A stretch of DNA of 64,000 nt, taken from NCBI GenBank assembly GCA_943842245.1, contig CALTAJ010000001.1, positions 1 through 64,000 on the forward strand. Reading direction: 5' to 3'. The notes beneath the pieces are model-generated. The model was not told where the DNA came from. It did no database searches and saw nothing but the letters and a program-made list of their open reading frames with translations. Each line of letters opens with the position of its first letter. The stretch's first letter is position 1. Source of the stretch: an uncultured Flavobacteriaceae bacterium. Its GTDB lineage: Bacteria > Bacteroidota > Bacteroidia > Flavobacteriales > Flavobacteriaceae. Made by a program: the position numbers and the translations under genes. Shown here in pieces: positions 53,024-60,978 of the stretch.

Positions 53024-53836
53024 ATGTTGAATTGTAATGGAGTCATAGTTTCTAGTTTAAAACTGGTAGAGGAAGACTTGATTCATAGCCTACTAACTGC
53101 TTTTTCAATTCAAGAAAGCATTCGCCTGAAAAAAAATAATATTTTTTTTTTGGAGGAGCATTATTTTCGAGTAATTGCAACTTTAAGAAGATATCGCTTT
53201 GGCATACCAATGAATTACACCATTAGTTTTTTTGAAAAAGAAATCCAAAAGCTCATCGAAGCCTGTAAAAATATTTCAGAAAATAATCACCTTAATCTTC
53301 ATTTTTTTTTGTGTAAGGGGAAAACACAGTTTGTTATAAGTTTTAGCACTATCGAACCATTTAAATTTATAAATACGTCTTACTCAATTGATATTTATAA
53401 AGAAGCTTTTGTTGCTTCGGGAGATCTATCTAATTTATCACCAACAAACAGAGGAATTAGAGCTATGTCTAAACGTTATGCTGAAGAAAACGGCTTCGAA
53501 GATGTATTGTTATTAAATGAAAAAAAAAACATTGTAGAAAGTCTAGTAGGTACTTTATATTTACTCCAAGGAAATCAAATTTTAACTCCTGGCTTGGAAT
53601 CTGGATGTCAAGATTTTACCTATCGTAGTGCGTTTAATAAATGGTTAAATAAAAAACAAACAATTTATTCTCTTATTGAAAATGATGTGAATCCTTTCGA
53701 ACTTCAAAAATCTGAAGAAGTAATGATTCTTTCCTTAGAGAAGGGTTTCCAATGTGTTTCTAATTATCGAAAAACAACATATCCTCAAAGAAAAACTCAA
53801 GATATTTTCAACGCTTTTAGTATTAACTTTTTTTAG
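53024..53836 (+). CDS. Class IV aminotransferase-like protein
   Basis: The product has 270 residues and the overall layout of fold-type IV PLP enzymes (PabC, IlvE): an early FFLEEHYFRVIATLRR helix, central RYAEENGFEDVLLLNEKKNI, NIVESLVGTLYLLQG and a late LTPGLESGCQDFTYRS. The segment that normally supplies the PLP lysine (NLKTxN in relatives) reads NLSPTNR here at residues 137-143, so the catalytic Lys appears to be missing. It may be an inactive paralogue or have another role. It converges with the YqgE gene, overlapping it by 4 bases. Confidence 0.8.
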   Translation: MLNCNGVIVSSLKLVEEDLIHSLLTAFSIQESIRLKKNNIFFLEEHYFRVIATLRRYRFGIPMNYTISFFEKEIQKLIEACKNISENNHLNLHFFLCKGKTQFVISFSTIEPFKFINTSYSIDIYKEAFVASGDLSNLSPTNRGIRAMSKRYAEENGFEDVLLLNEKKNIVESLVGTLYLLQGNQILTPGLESGCQDFTYRSAFNKWLNKKQTIYSLIENDVNPFELQKSEEVMILSLEKGFQCVSNYRKTTYPQRKTQDIFNAFSINFF

Positions 53837-54378
53837 TTATAATTTGGGTTATCTGGAGTATTTGACCAAAGCAAATATTCTCCTCCTAAAGCTTCCATGC
53901 ACTCTCGCCACATATCTTTAGTTGGCATTTTTATCAATTCTAATACTGATTTTATTTCAAAAGGTTCCCAAGATTTTACTTTAATTTCTTCTTCAAGTTG
54001 CCCCTCTGTCCACCCACTATATCCAAGAAAAAAACGAATATTTTCTTGATTGAGTTCACCTTTTTTTAATAAATTATTTACAGACTTAAAATCTCCATTC
54101 CAATATAGTGTCTTTGATATGCGAACACTATTAGAAATTTTATCACCCAAGGTATGAATATAAAATAAGTTGTCTTGTTCTACTGGTCCTCCAAAATAAA
54201 GTGGAAATTTATCATAAATACCATCCATAACCTCGTCTAGAGTATAGTCTAATTTTTTATTTAGTATAAATCCAACACTCCCTGAGGTTTTATAATTAGT
54301 TAATAAAACAACAGAACGATGAAAGTTAAAGTCACCAATAACTGATGGTGTAGCAACGATTAATTTTCCAGTATTCAT
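53833..54378 (-). CDS. YqgE/AlgH family protein
   Basis: The product has 181 residues, standard for the family. It shows GKLIVATPSVIGDFNFHRSVVLLTNY near the start, where the conserved phrase is split by family-typical residues, then GSVGFILNKKL, LYFGGPVEQDNLFYIHTLG and FLGYSGWTEGQLEEE with the invariant YSGWxxGQLE. The molecular role is unresolved; the fold is structurally known. It lies downstream of the HU gene with a terminator between, so it is probably separately expressed. Confidence 0.92.
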   Translation of the reverse strand: MNTGKLIVATPSVIGDFNFHRSVVLLTNYKTSGSVGFILNKKLDYTLDEVMDGIYDKFPLYFGGPVEQDNLFYIHTLGDKISNSVRISKTLYWNGDFKSVNNLLKKGELNQENIRFFLGYSGWTEGQLEEEIKVKSWEPFEIKSVLELIKMPTKDMWRECMEALGGEYLLWSNTPDNPNYN

Positions 54379-54396
54379 TTAATTAGAAATTATAAA

Positions 54397-54419
54397 AAAA
54401 GCTCCACAAGGGAGCTTTT
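54397..54419 (-). terminator. Terminator of the HU gene
   Basis: Stem AAAAGCTCC paired with GGAGCTTTT around ACAAG, with an A-run that becomes a U-tract on the minus strand. It lies 23 bases after the HU stop and 19 bases before the YqgE start. Confidence 0.85.
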
Positions 54420-54441
54420 CTATATAAGTGCTTTAAGAAGC

Positions 54442-54714
54442 TTAATTTACTGAACCTGATAATTCAGCTCCTGCCTTGAACTTAACCACGTTTTTAGCAG
54501 CAATTTTAATTGTAGCACCGGTTTGTGGATTTCTTCCATCACGAGCAGCTCTCCTAGACACTGACCATGATCCGAATCCGACTAGAGAAACACGTCCACC
54601 TTTTTTAAGTGTACCTGATACACTACCTAGAAAAGATTCAAGACCTTTTTTTGCAGCTGCTTTAGAAATGCCAGCATCAGCTGCCATAGCGTCAATTAAT
54701 TCTGTTTTGTTCAT
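54442..54714 (-). CDS. HU family DNA-binding protein
   Basis: The product has 90 residues, the usual HU length. It begins MNKTELIDAMAADAGISKAA, has LVGFGSWSVSRRAARDGRNP, the HU signature with the DNA-contacting arm, and ends FKAGAELSGSVN. It bends and compacts DNA as a dimer. A TAnnTTTG-type promoter (minus strand TAAATTTG at 54748-54741) and a strong terminator bound it, suggesting a highly expressed single gene. Confidence 0.96.
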   Translation of the reverse strand: MNKTELIDAMAADAGISKAAAKKGLESFLGSVSGTLKKGGRVSLVGFGSWSVSRRAARDGRNPQTGATIKIAAKNVVKFKAGAELSGSVN

Positions 54715-54740
54715 AATTTTTATATTTTAAGGTTATAAAA

Positions 54741-54748
54741 CAAATTTA
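54741..54748 (-). promoter_or_regulatory. Candidate -7 promoter element for HU
   Basis: Reads TAAATTTG on the minus strand, an exact TAnnTTTG match 27 bases upstream of the HU start. Confidence 0.55.
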
Positions 54749-54841
54749 TATGGATTTTCGTTTAAGCCTTTAAAAACCCAGGGAAATCAACTGTTTTTGT
54801 TAATAAGTAAGTAGTTTTGTTGATAATGATGAGTTTTTTAT

Positions 54842-55801
54842 CTACAAAACACGAGCATTTGAGTCAAATTTATAACCATTTAGTAGTGTTTTAGAGGACA
54901 TTCGTTTCTTATTTGGAAGTTGAATTTCAATACAATTCAAATATCCCTCTCTATTTGTTATATAAATTTCATCTCCTTTTACTAATATTTTATTTAAAGG
55001 GTGTGAATGTTTTTCGTATATCGTTTCTGCTTTTAAAATTTTTAATCGTCCTTGGATTCCATTATTTTCAAAAAAAGACCAAGCTCCCGGATAGGGACAC
55101 AACCCCTTGATTTTATTTTTTAACATAATTAAAGTAGCCCCCCACTCTAATTTTGTATTTTCAGCAGATAATTTTGGGGCTTCAAATTCAGATTTTGTAA
55201 TATTTTGTTTTCTTGAGTTGAGGGTTCCAGATTGAATTCCCTTTAATGTGTCAATTATAAGGGGAGCGCCTTGATAGACAAGTTTATCATGTAAACTACC
55301 AGCATTATCATTTAAATCAATTGAAACTTCTTTTTGAAGTAATATTGACCCTGAATCAATTTTCTCATCTATGAAAAAAGTAGTAATTCCTGTTTTCTTC
55401 TCTCCATTAATTAAAACCCAATTAATGGGAGCTGCTCCCCTGTAATTTGGTAAAAGAGATGCATGAAGATTAATTGATCCGAATTTTGGAAGGGACCAAA
55501 CTACTTTTGGCAACATCCGAAAGGCAACAACAACAAAAATATCTGCTTTTAGTTCAGTTAATTGACTAATAAATTTTGATTCTTTAAGATTAATGGGCTG
55601 AAAAATAGGAAGCTCGAATGACTCTGCCAATTGCTTAACTGATGAAGAGGTTAGCTTTTTTCCTCTTCCTGCTTTTCTGTCTGGAGCAGTTACAACTGAT
55701 AAAATTTTAAAATTAGCATTTAATAGAGATTCCAAACATTGGCTTGCAAATAATGGAGTGCCAAAAAACACCAAGGAAGGAAGGCGATTCTTTTTATTCA
55801 T
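54842..55801 (-). CDS. fmt: Methionyl-tRNA formyltransferase
   Basis: The product has 319 residues. The formyltransferase domain shows VVFFGTPLFASQCL-type start (here LVFFGTPLFASQCLESLL), PDRKAGRGKKL, the catalytic INLHASLLPNYRGAAPI with its His and NLH, and KTGITTFFIDEKIDSG. The C-terminal OB-like domain (about 210-319, GLCPYPGAWSFF) binds tRNA. It formylates initiator Met-tRNA. It overlaps the RecQ gene by 8 bases and is the last gene of an operon with RecQ and an AAA-type ATPase. Confidence 0.97.
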   Translation of the reverse strand: MNKKNRLPSLVFFGTPLFASQCLESLLNANFKILSVVTAPDRKAGRGKKLTSSSVKQLAESFELPIFQPINLKESKFISQLTELKADIFVVVAFRMLPKVVWSLPKFGSINLHASLLPNYRGAAPINWVLINGEKKTGITTFFIDEKIDSGSILLQKEVSIDLNDNAGSLHDKLVYQGAPLIIDTLKGIQSGTLNSRKQNITKSEFEAPKLSAENTKLEWGATLIMLKNKIKGLCPYPGAWSFFENNGIQGRLKILKAETIYEKHSHPLNKILVKGDEIYITNREGYLNCIEIQLPNKKRMSSKTLLNGYKFDSNARVL

Positions 55802-57686
55802 TTACCCAATAATATTTTTCTCCAATACCCTTTTTAATACTTTTTTGATCCAAAAGATTATTTAAAAGAAACTTTAGATCTCGAAGATCAAAATACAACT
55901 TTTGTGACAGCTCTAATATAGAATGTGGATTAGATTTTAGTAACGTAATAACTTTTTCCTTAAGCTCCTCTTTTTGTTTAGAAAAAATAAAACATGACTT
56001 TGAAGAACATTTTTTACAAATCTCAATTTTATTTTCCCCAAAATATGCTAAAATAAAATTTTGTTTACATGAATTATCATCCTGTATATATTGAATCATT
56101 TTATCAATTTTCTTCTTTTTAATCGAATATATTTTTTTAACCAACTCAATAACTGGTTTGAGGGTATAATTATCTTCGCGTGGGGTCAATGGATTAATAT
56201 CAATATTCAACTCATGGATACTAAACTCTAATATCCTTCTTCGCTTCATGATCTCAAGTTCATTAAAAAGACGATCATTTGAAATTTTAAAAGTCTTACA
56301 TATTTTTTTTAGAGAGAATATTGTTCTTTCATTAAAAAAATTGGGGCTTTGACGCATCAAATATTCTAAAATTTGAGAAGTAAGATTTCCTTTACCAATA
56401 TATGTAATTACATAATCTAAAGAAGATACCATATTAACATGTAATTGTTTTTCCTTAGAGCCCACTAAACTATATACACCAGCTAATTCAAAAAATTTAA
56501 GGCTCTGTTCGATTTTATAAGGTTTATGATTATAAGTTTTACAAAAGTTGTTTAAATCTAATGAATAATAAGAGCTTTTTCCCTCACCATATGCAATTTG
56601 AAAAAAATTACATAGGTCTTTGTATATATTCTTTATATCTGCTGTTGTGGGAATCTTGTCTAAAAAATATTTTTTTAATTCATTTAGATCATTATTTTTA
56701 TATAGTAAATAACTTAAAGCATCCTTTCCATCTCGTCCCGCTCGACCTGTTTCCTGATAAAAATTTTCAATACTTTCTGGTGATTGAATATGAATTATAG
56801 TTCGGACATCCGCTTTATCTATTCCCATACCAAAAGCACTTGTTGCAGTTATATGGGGTATTTCTCCAGATTGCCAAGCTAAAAAATTTTTCTTTTTCTC
56901 TTCAACACTAAGTCCACTATGAAAAAAAGTTACTTTATGTCCTTTTTGATTGATAAATTGAGCTAGATTTTCAGTTAGCTTTCTTGTACGGCAATATATT
57001 ATGCTAGAGCCTTTATTTTTTTCCAACAATTGAATTACTGAATTAAACTTATCTTCAGAATTCATCACTTTATATGAAATATTAGTACGTTCGAAAGAAC
57101 TTTGATAAACTTGTGCTTCTTTCAATTTCAAGGTATTACGAATATCAATTATTACTTCACTTGTAGCGGATGCAGTAAGAGCTAAAATTGGTGTTTTTAC
57201 AAATAAAGTACTTAGGACTCCAAGTTCTCTGTATGATGGTCTGAAATCATGCCCCCATTCAGAAATACAGTGGACTTCGTCAATAGCTATAAGTGAAAAA
57301 TTTGCTTGAGTAAGTTGTTGGATAAAAAGAGGGTTTAAAAAACGTTCTGGTGAACAGTAAACTAACCTGTAGTTTCCATGGATACAATTGTCAATTTGCT
57401 CTTGAATCGGTTGACTTTTAGAGTGAGATTCGAAATACATCGCTTTAATTCCTTGTTTTTCTAATTTTCTTACTTGATCCATCATTAAAGCAATCAATGG
57501 AGAAATTACTAATACTGGACCCTCAAATATCAGAGCGGGTAATTGATAACATAGAGACTTTCCTCCACCGGTAGGTATAATTCCCATGACATCTTTTCCT
57601 CCCAAAAGGCTATCAATAATTTGTTCCTGATAAGAACGGAATTTAGAGTATCCCCAATATTTTTTAAGTAATTGCAGTTTATCCAT
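55794..57686 (-). CDS. recQ: RecQ family ATP-dependent DNA helicase
   Basis: The product has 630 residues. Helicase motifs are complete: GIIPTGGGKSLCYQLPA (Walker A), DEVHCISEWGHDFRPSYREL (DEVH box and aromatic loop), TASATS, YCRTRK and QETGRAGRDG. The zinc-binding RecQ-Ct region has Cys-rich CKKCSSKSC near residues 573-581, and a winged-helix end follows. No HRDC domain is visible. It unwinds DNA in recombination and repair. It overlaps fmt and the upstream ATPase gene by 8 bases each. Confidence 0.95.
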   Translation of the reverse strand: MDKLQLLKKYWGYSKFRSYQEQIIDSLLGGKDVMGIIPTGGGKSLCYQLPALIFEGPVLVISPLIALMMDQVRKLEKQGIKAMYFESHSKSQPIQEQIDNCIHGNYRLVYCSPERFLNPLFIQQLTQANFSLIAIDEVHCISEWGHDFRPSYRELGVLSTLFVKTPILALTASATSEVIIDIRNTLKLKEAQVYQSSFERTNISYKVMNSEDKFNSVIQLLEKNKGSSIIYCRTRKLTENLAQFINQKGHKVTFFHSGLSVEEKKKNFLAWQSGEIPHITATSAFGMGIDKADVRTIIHIQSPESIENFYQETGRAGRDGKDALSYLLYKNNDLNELKKYFLDKIPTTADIKNIYKDLCNFFQIAYGEGKSSYYSLDLNNFCKTYNHKPYKIEQSLKFFELAGVYSLVGSKEKQLHVNMVSSLDYVITYIGKGNLTSQILEYLMRQSPNFFNERTIFSLKKICKTFKISNDRLFNELEIMKRRRILEFSIHELNIDINPLTPREDNYTLKPVIELVKKIYSIKKKKIDKMIQYIQDDNSCKQNFILAYFGENKIEICKKCSSKSCFIFSKQKEELKEKVITLLKSNPHSILELSQKLYFDLRDLKFLLNNLLDQKSIKKGIGEKYYWVNE

Positions 57687-58245
57687 TATTATTATTATTC
57701 ATGAAGGATTCTATAAATAAAACACGCTCCTCGATACTTACCTGTGGCAATTCAATTACTTTATGCTGAATACTGTAAGCTTTTTTAATATATGGATAAT
57801 ACATCTTAGCCTGGCTAAAATTTTCTAAACGTTCATTATCTTTTTTAAAAATTTTTTCCCAAGGAGCTAGTAGAAAAACTAAATCATATTCAAATGAGTA
57901 AACCTTTTCTTTAAAATTAAGATTTTCTTGACCGGTTGCTTTTAAATAGGCATACGTATCGTGTATACCGCGATCGAAAAAAACAACTTGGCTTTTTGCT
58001 TGAAAAATTTTTTCAGAATCAATAAATTGTTTTTCTCTCACTTCTAAAAGTTGCTCACTAAACTTTAAGGGTGCTGAAAGGAAAAGGTTAGTTATTCCTC
58101 TAGATTGATAATCCTTTATTAAACTTCTAGAAAATTCTTCAAAAATAGAGTATCCTTTATTCTTTAAACACTCAATAATAGCAGTCTTGCCTGAGCCAGG
58201 ACTTCCGCTAATAACTACTCTTTTATTTCTTTGCATTTTATTCAA
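57679..58245 (-). CDS. Small AAA-type ATPase/kinase-like protein (AAA_28)
   Basis: The product has 188 residues; starting at the second ATG (58236) would be equally sensible. Walker A SGSPGSGKTAI is at residues 14-24, and VVFFDRGIHDTYAYL acts as Walker B with a following Asp-Arg as in AAA_28 and nucleotide-kinase-like proteins. LLAPWEKIFKKDNERLE suits a lid region. The substrate is unknown. The C-terminus is a run of Asn codons (AAT repeats) overlapping the recQ start. Confidence 0.82.
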   Translation of the reverse strand: MNKMQRNKRVVISGSPGSGKTAIIECLKNKGYSIFEEFSRSLIKDYQSRGITNLFLSAPLKFSEQLLEVREKQFIDSEKIFQAKSQVVFFDRGIHDTYAYLKATGQENLNFKEKVYSFEYDLVFLLAPWEKIFKKDNERLENFSQAKMYYPYIKKAYSIQHKVIELPQVSIEERVLFIESFMNNNNNG

Positions 58246-58284
58246 TAATAAAACCAGTATCTTTACACAAAAGTAATAGCCTTA

Positions 58285-58575
58285 ATGCATTCTAATACTA
58301 GCTCAGAAGATTTTTATTCACGTTTTTATGATCAGCTTTTAGAATCCCAAAATTGGCCAGGATTTTATCTTTTTAAGTTTATTGTTAAATCTGAATCCCC
58401 CCATCTCGAAGATTTGAAATCTTTTTTTGACCCAAAAGAAGCTATGTTTTCAGAAAAAAAATCTTCAAAAAATACCTTTACAAGTTTGAGCATTAAAATT
58501 AAAATGTCAAAGCCAGAACAAGTAATCGATATTTATAAAAAAAGCAGTAAATTGGAAGGAATAATCTCATTGTAA
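58285..58575 (+). CDS. DUF493 family protein (YbeD-like)
   Basis: The product has 96 residues. It fits the small ferredoxin-like DUF493/YbeD fold: YDQLLESQNWPGFYLFKFIV, FKFIVKSESPHLEDLKSFF and ASKK-type central part, then FTSLSIKIKMSKPEQVIDIY as the signature ending. This family may act as an allosteric or lipoate-related regulator in Proteobacteria; the role here is unknown. It is divergent from the ATPase gene by 39 bases and upstream of the DUF4290 gene. Confidence 0.85.
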   Translation: MHSNTSSEDFYSRFYDQLLESQNWPGFYLFKFIVKSESPHLEDLKSFFDPKEAMFSEKKSSKNTFTSLSIKIKMSKPEQVIDIYKKSSKLEGIISL

Positions 58576-58657
58576 TTTTAATTGGAATCCTTTGGATTTC
58601 AATACATTTTACTAATTTGCACTATATTTAATCACACACTTACTAGCAATATATTTT

Positions 58658-59296
58658 ATGGAAACCTTGCAATATAATACTAAGCGCAAGCAACTTATTA
58701 TCCCGGAATACGGAAGACACATACACATTATGATTGAGCAGGCTATCGCAGAAACTAATACAGAGGAGCGAAATAAAAAAGCAAAAGCTATTATAGGTGT
58801 TATGGGAAATCTAAATCCTCACTTGAGAGATGTCCCAGATTTTCAGCATAAACTTTGGGATCAATTTTTTATAATGGCAAATTTTGATATTGATGTTGAA
58901 AGTCCCTTCGAAAAACCTCAAAAGGAGTTATTAGACATGAAACCTGAAAAGCTACCTTACCCCCAGAACTATCCTAAATATAGATTCTATGGGAATAATA
59001 TTAAGCTGATGATAGATTCTGCTATTAGTTGGGATGAAGGGGAATTAAAGGATGTACTTGTCTTTACAATAGCTAATCACATGAAAAAAAACTTCTTAAG
59101 TTGGAACAAAGATACTGTCGAAGATGTTGTGATTCTAGCTCATTTGGAAGAATTATCTAATGGAAAATTAAAAGTGGCAGCGTCACAACTTCCTTTAAGT
59201 GAATCCGCAGATTTAATGAGATTCAAGCATAAAAATGGTAATGGCCCTAGCAGTAACCATAGTAAACCAAGAAAACGAAACAGAAAACGCTACTAA
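58658..59296 (+). CDS. DUF4290 family protein
   Basis: The product has 212 residues. It begins with YNTKRKQLIIPEYGRHIHIM, the conserved opening of DUF4290, followed by GNLNPHLRDVPDFQHKLWDQ and YRFYGNNIKLMID. The C-terminus is a basic, low-complexity tail (SSNHSKPRKRNRKRY) suited to nucleic-acid or membrane contact. The family is restricted to Bacteroidota and typically sits directly upstream of murA, as here with 5 bases between, which suggests a role in cell-wall synthesis or its regulation. Confidence 0.9.
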   Translation: METLQYNTKRKQLIIPEYGRHIHIMIEQAIAETNTEERNKKAKAIIGVMGNLNPHLRDVPDFQHKLWDQFFIMANFDIDVESPFEKPQKELLDMKPEKLPYPQNYPKYRFYGNNIKLMIDSAISWDEGELKDVLVFTIANHMKKNFLSWNKDTVEDVVILAHLEELSNGKLKVAASQLPLSESADLMRFKHKNGNGPSSNHSKPRKRNRKRY

Positions 59297-59301
59297 ACTA
59301 A

Positions 59302-60615
59302 ATGGAATCATTTTTAATTGAAGGTGGGCAACCTTTAAAAGGCTCCATAACACCACAGGGAGCTAAAAACGAAGCTTTACAGATTTTGTGCGCAGTTTTA
59401 CTAACCCCAGAAACTGTTAATATTAAAAATATTCCTGACATTGTAGATGTTAATAAACTTATTCAATTACTCAAAAATTTTGGAGTAGTTGTAGAAAAAA
59501 TAGATTCAGGATTTTACCGTTTTAATGCCAAAGATGTTAATTTGAGCTATTTAAGCTCAGAGCAGTTTAAAGAAGATGGTAAAGGTCTTCGTGGTTCAAT
59601 TATGTTAGTTGGTCCTCTTTTAGCTCGTTTTGGAAAAGGAAGTATTCCTCGCCCAGGAGGAGATAAAATTGGCAGAAGACGACTCGACACCCATTTTGAT
59701 GGGCTTATTAAACTTGGAGCAGAATTTAATTACAATCAAGAAGATTACTTTTACAGTGTCGAAGCAAAACAACTCAAAGGAACCAATTTGCTTTTAGATG
59801 AAGCTTCAGTTACAGGAACGGCTAACATTTTAATGGCAGCTGTTTTAGCTAAAGGAAAAACAACAATTTATAATGCTGCCTGTGAACCGTACATACAACA
59901 ATTATGTGGGATGCTTAATCGTATGGGAGCTAATATCAGTGGTGTCGGATCTAATCTACTAACTATTGAAGGTGTGGAGTCTTTAAAGGGAACTGATCAC
60001 AACATATTACCCGATATGATTGAAATTGGAAGTTGGGTAGGACTAGCTGCTATGACTCAAAGTGAAATCACTATAAAAAATGTTCGTTGGGAATATCTTG
60101 GACAATTGCCAGCTATTTTTAAAAAACTAGGTATAACTTTGGAGAAACGTGGCGATGATATTTTCATTCCTGCTCATAAACAAGGGTATGAAATTCAAAA
60201 TTATATAGATGGATCTATTTTAACAATTTCTGATGCGCCTTGGCCAGGATTTACTCCAGATTTATTAAGTGTAATCTTGGTAGTAGCAACGCAAGCAAGA
60301 GGAAGTATTCTTATCCACCAAAAAATGTTTGAGAGTCGGCTGTTTTTTGTTGATAAACTTATAGATATGGGAGCTAAAATAATTCTTTGTGATCCTCACC
60401 GAGCAACAGTTATAGGCCATGATTTTAAATGCACTCTAAAGTCAGCAACTCTAACTTCACCTGACATAAGAGCCGGTGTATCATTACTAATTGCTGCTCT
60501 TTCAGCTAAAGGGACAAGTATCATTCATAATATTGAGCAAATTGATCGTGGTTATGAAAATATTGATATTCGTTTAAAACAGATTGGAGCAAAAATTAGT
60601 CGTGTAAAGAGATAA
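59302..60615 (+). CDS. murA: UDP-N-acetylglucosamine 1-carboxyvinyltransferase with Asp in place of the fosfomycin-target Cys
   Basis: The product has 437 residues, full length, with both inverted alpha/beta domains. GSITPQGAKNEALQIL holds the substrate-binding Lys-Asn. The catalytic loop reads PRPGGDKIGRRRLDTH: position 121, where E. coli MurA has Cys115 that fosfomycin alkylates, is Asp. MurA enzymes with Asp here are active and naturally fosfomycin-insensitive in other bacteria. The enzyme adds enolpyruvate to UDP-GlcNAc, the first committed step of peptidoglycan synthesis. It is cotranscribed with the DUF4290 gene. Confidence 0.97.
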   Translation: MESFLIEGGQPLKGSITPQGAKNEALQILCAVLLTPETVNIKNIPDIVDVNKLIQLLKNFGVVVEKIDSGFYRFNAKDVNLSYLSSEQFKEDGKGLRGSIMLVGPLLARFGKGSIPRPGGDKIGRRRLDTHFDGLIKLGAEFNYNQEDYFYSVEAKQLKGTNLLLDEASVTGTANILMAAVLAKGKTTIYNAACEPYIQQLCGMLNRMGANISGVGSNLLTIEGVESLKGTDHNILPDMIEIGSWVGLAAMTQSEITIKNVRWEYLGQLPAIFKKLGITLEKRGDDIFIPAHKQGYEIQNYIDGSILTISDAPWPGFTPDLLSVILVVATQARGSILIHQKMFESRLFFVDKLIDMGAKIILCDPHRATVIGHDFKCTLKSATLTSPDIRAGVSLLIAALSAKGTSIIHNIEQIDRGYENIDIRLKQIGAKISRVKR

Positions 60616-60644
60616 AGAACTAAAGATCAAAATTGAGAAACAAT

Positions 60645-60667
60645 ATTTTATATTTATAGTATAAAAT
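60645..60667. terminator. Weak AT-only hairpin after murA
   Basis: ATTTTATA pairs with TATAAAAT around a 7-base loop, between the convergent murA and TIGR03643 genes. Its stability would be low; function is uncertain. Confidence 0.25.
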
Positions 60668-60672
60668 TTAAA

Positions 60673-60957
60673 TTATTTTTTAGATATTTTATTATTACTA
60701 ATATTACGCTGACGTGAACAACGAAATCGTTCAACATCTTCTGATCTATTTTTACTGTGTTTTGTACTTCGCCCTTGAACTCTAGCTCTCCACATCTTAA
60801 AACTTGAAGATTTCATCTCACGACGCATCAGCCTTATAACATCCTGCTCTTTTAATCCAAATTGAGATAAAATTGCATCAAAAGGAGTTCGATCTTCCCA
60901 AGCCATCTCAATAACTCGGTCAATTTGTTCCTCAGTTAAACTAATTTTATTTTTCAT
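60673..60957 (-). CDS. TIGR03643 family protein
   Basis: The product has 94 residues. It has the helix-turn-helix-like start SLTEEQIDRVIEMAWEDRTPF, the FGLKEQDVIRLMRREMKSSSF middle and the basic WRARVQGRSTKHSKNR region that define this small family. It is found next to photolyase genes in many marine bacteria, as here (21 bases from the photolyase gene stop direction). A DNA-binding or photolyase-associated role is likely from the fold and context, but no function has been shown to my knowledge. Confidence 0.88.
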   Translation of the reverse strand: MKNKISLTEEQIDRVIEMAWEDRTPFDAILSQFGLKEQDVIRLMRREMKSSSFKMWRARVQGRSTKHSKNRSEDVERFRCSRQRNISNNKISKK

Positions 60958-60978
60958 CTTTTGGATATATCTGTTTTG

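Noticed and set aside
54476-54730. Plus-strand open frame of 84 codons over the HU gene
   Set aside because: Antisense to the invariant HU sequence.
57685-57699. TTATTATTATTATT microsatellite at the recQ/ATPase junction as a phase-variation tract
   Set aside because: Only about five units, and a change would alter only the last Asn residues of the ATPase.
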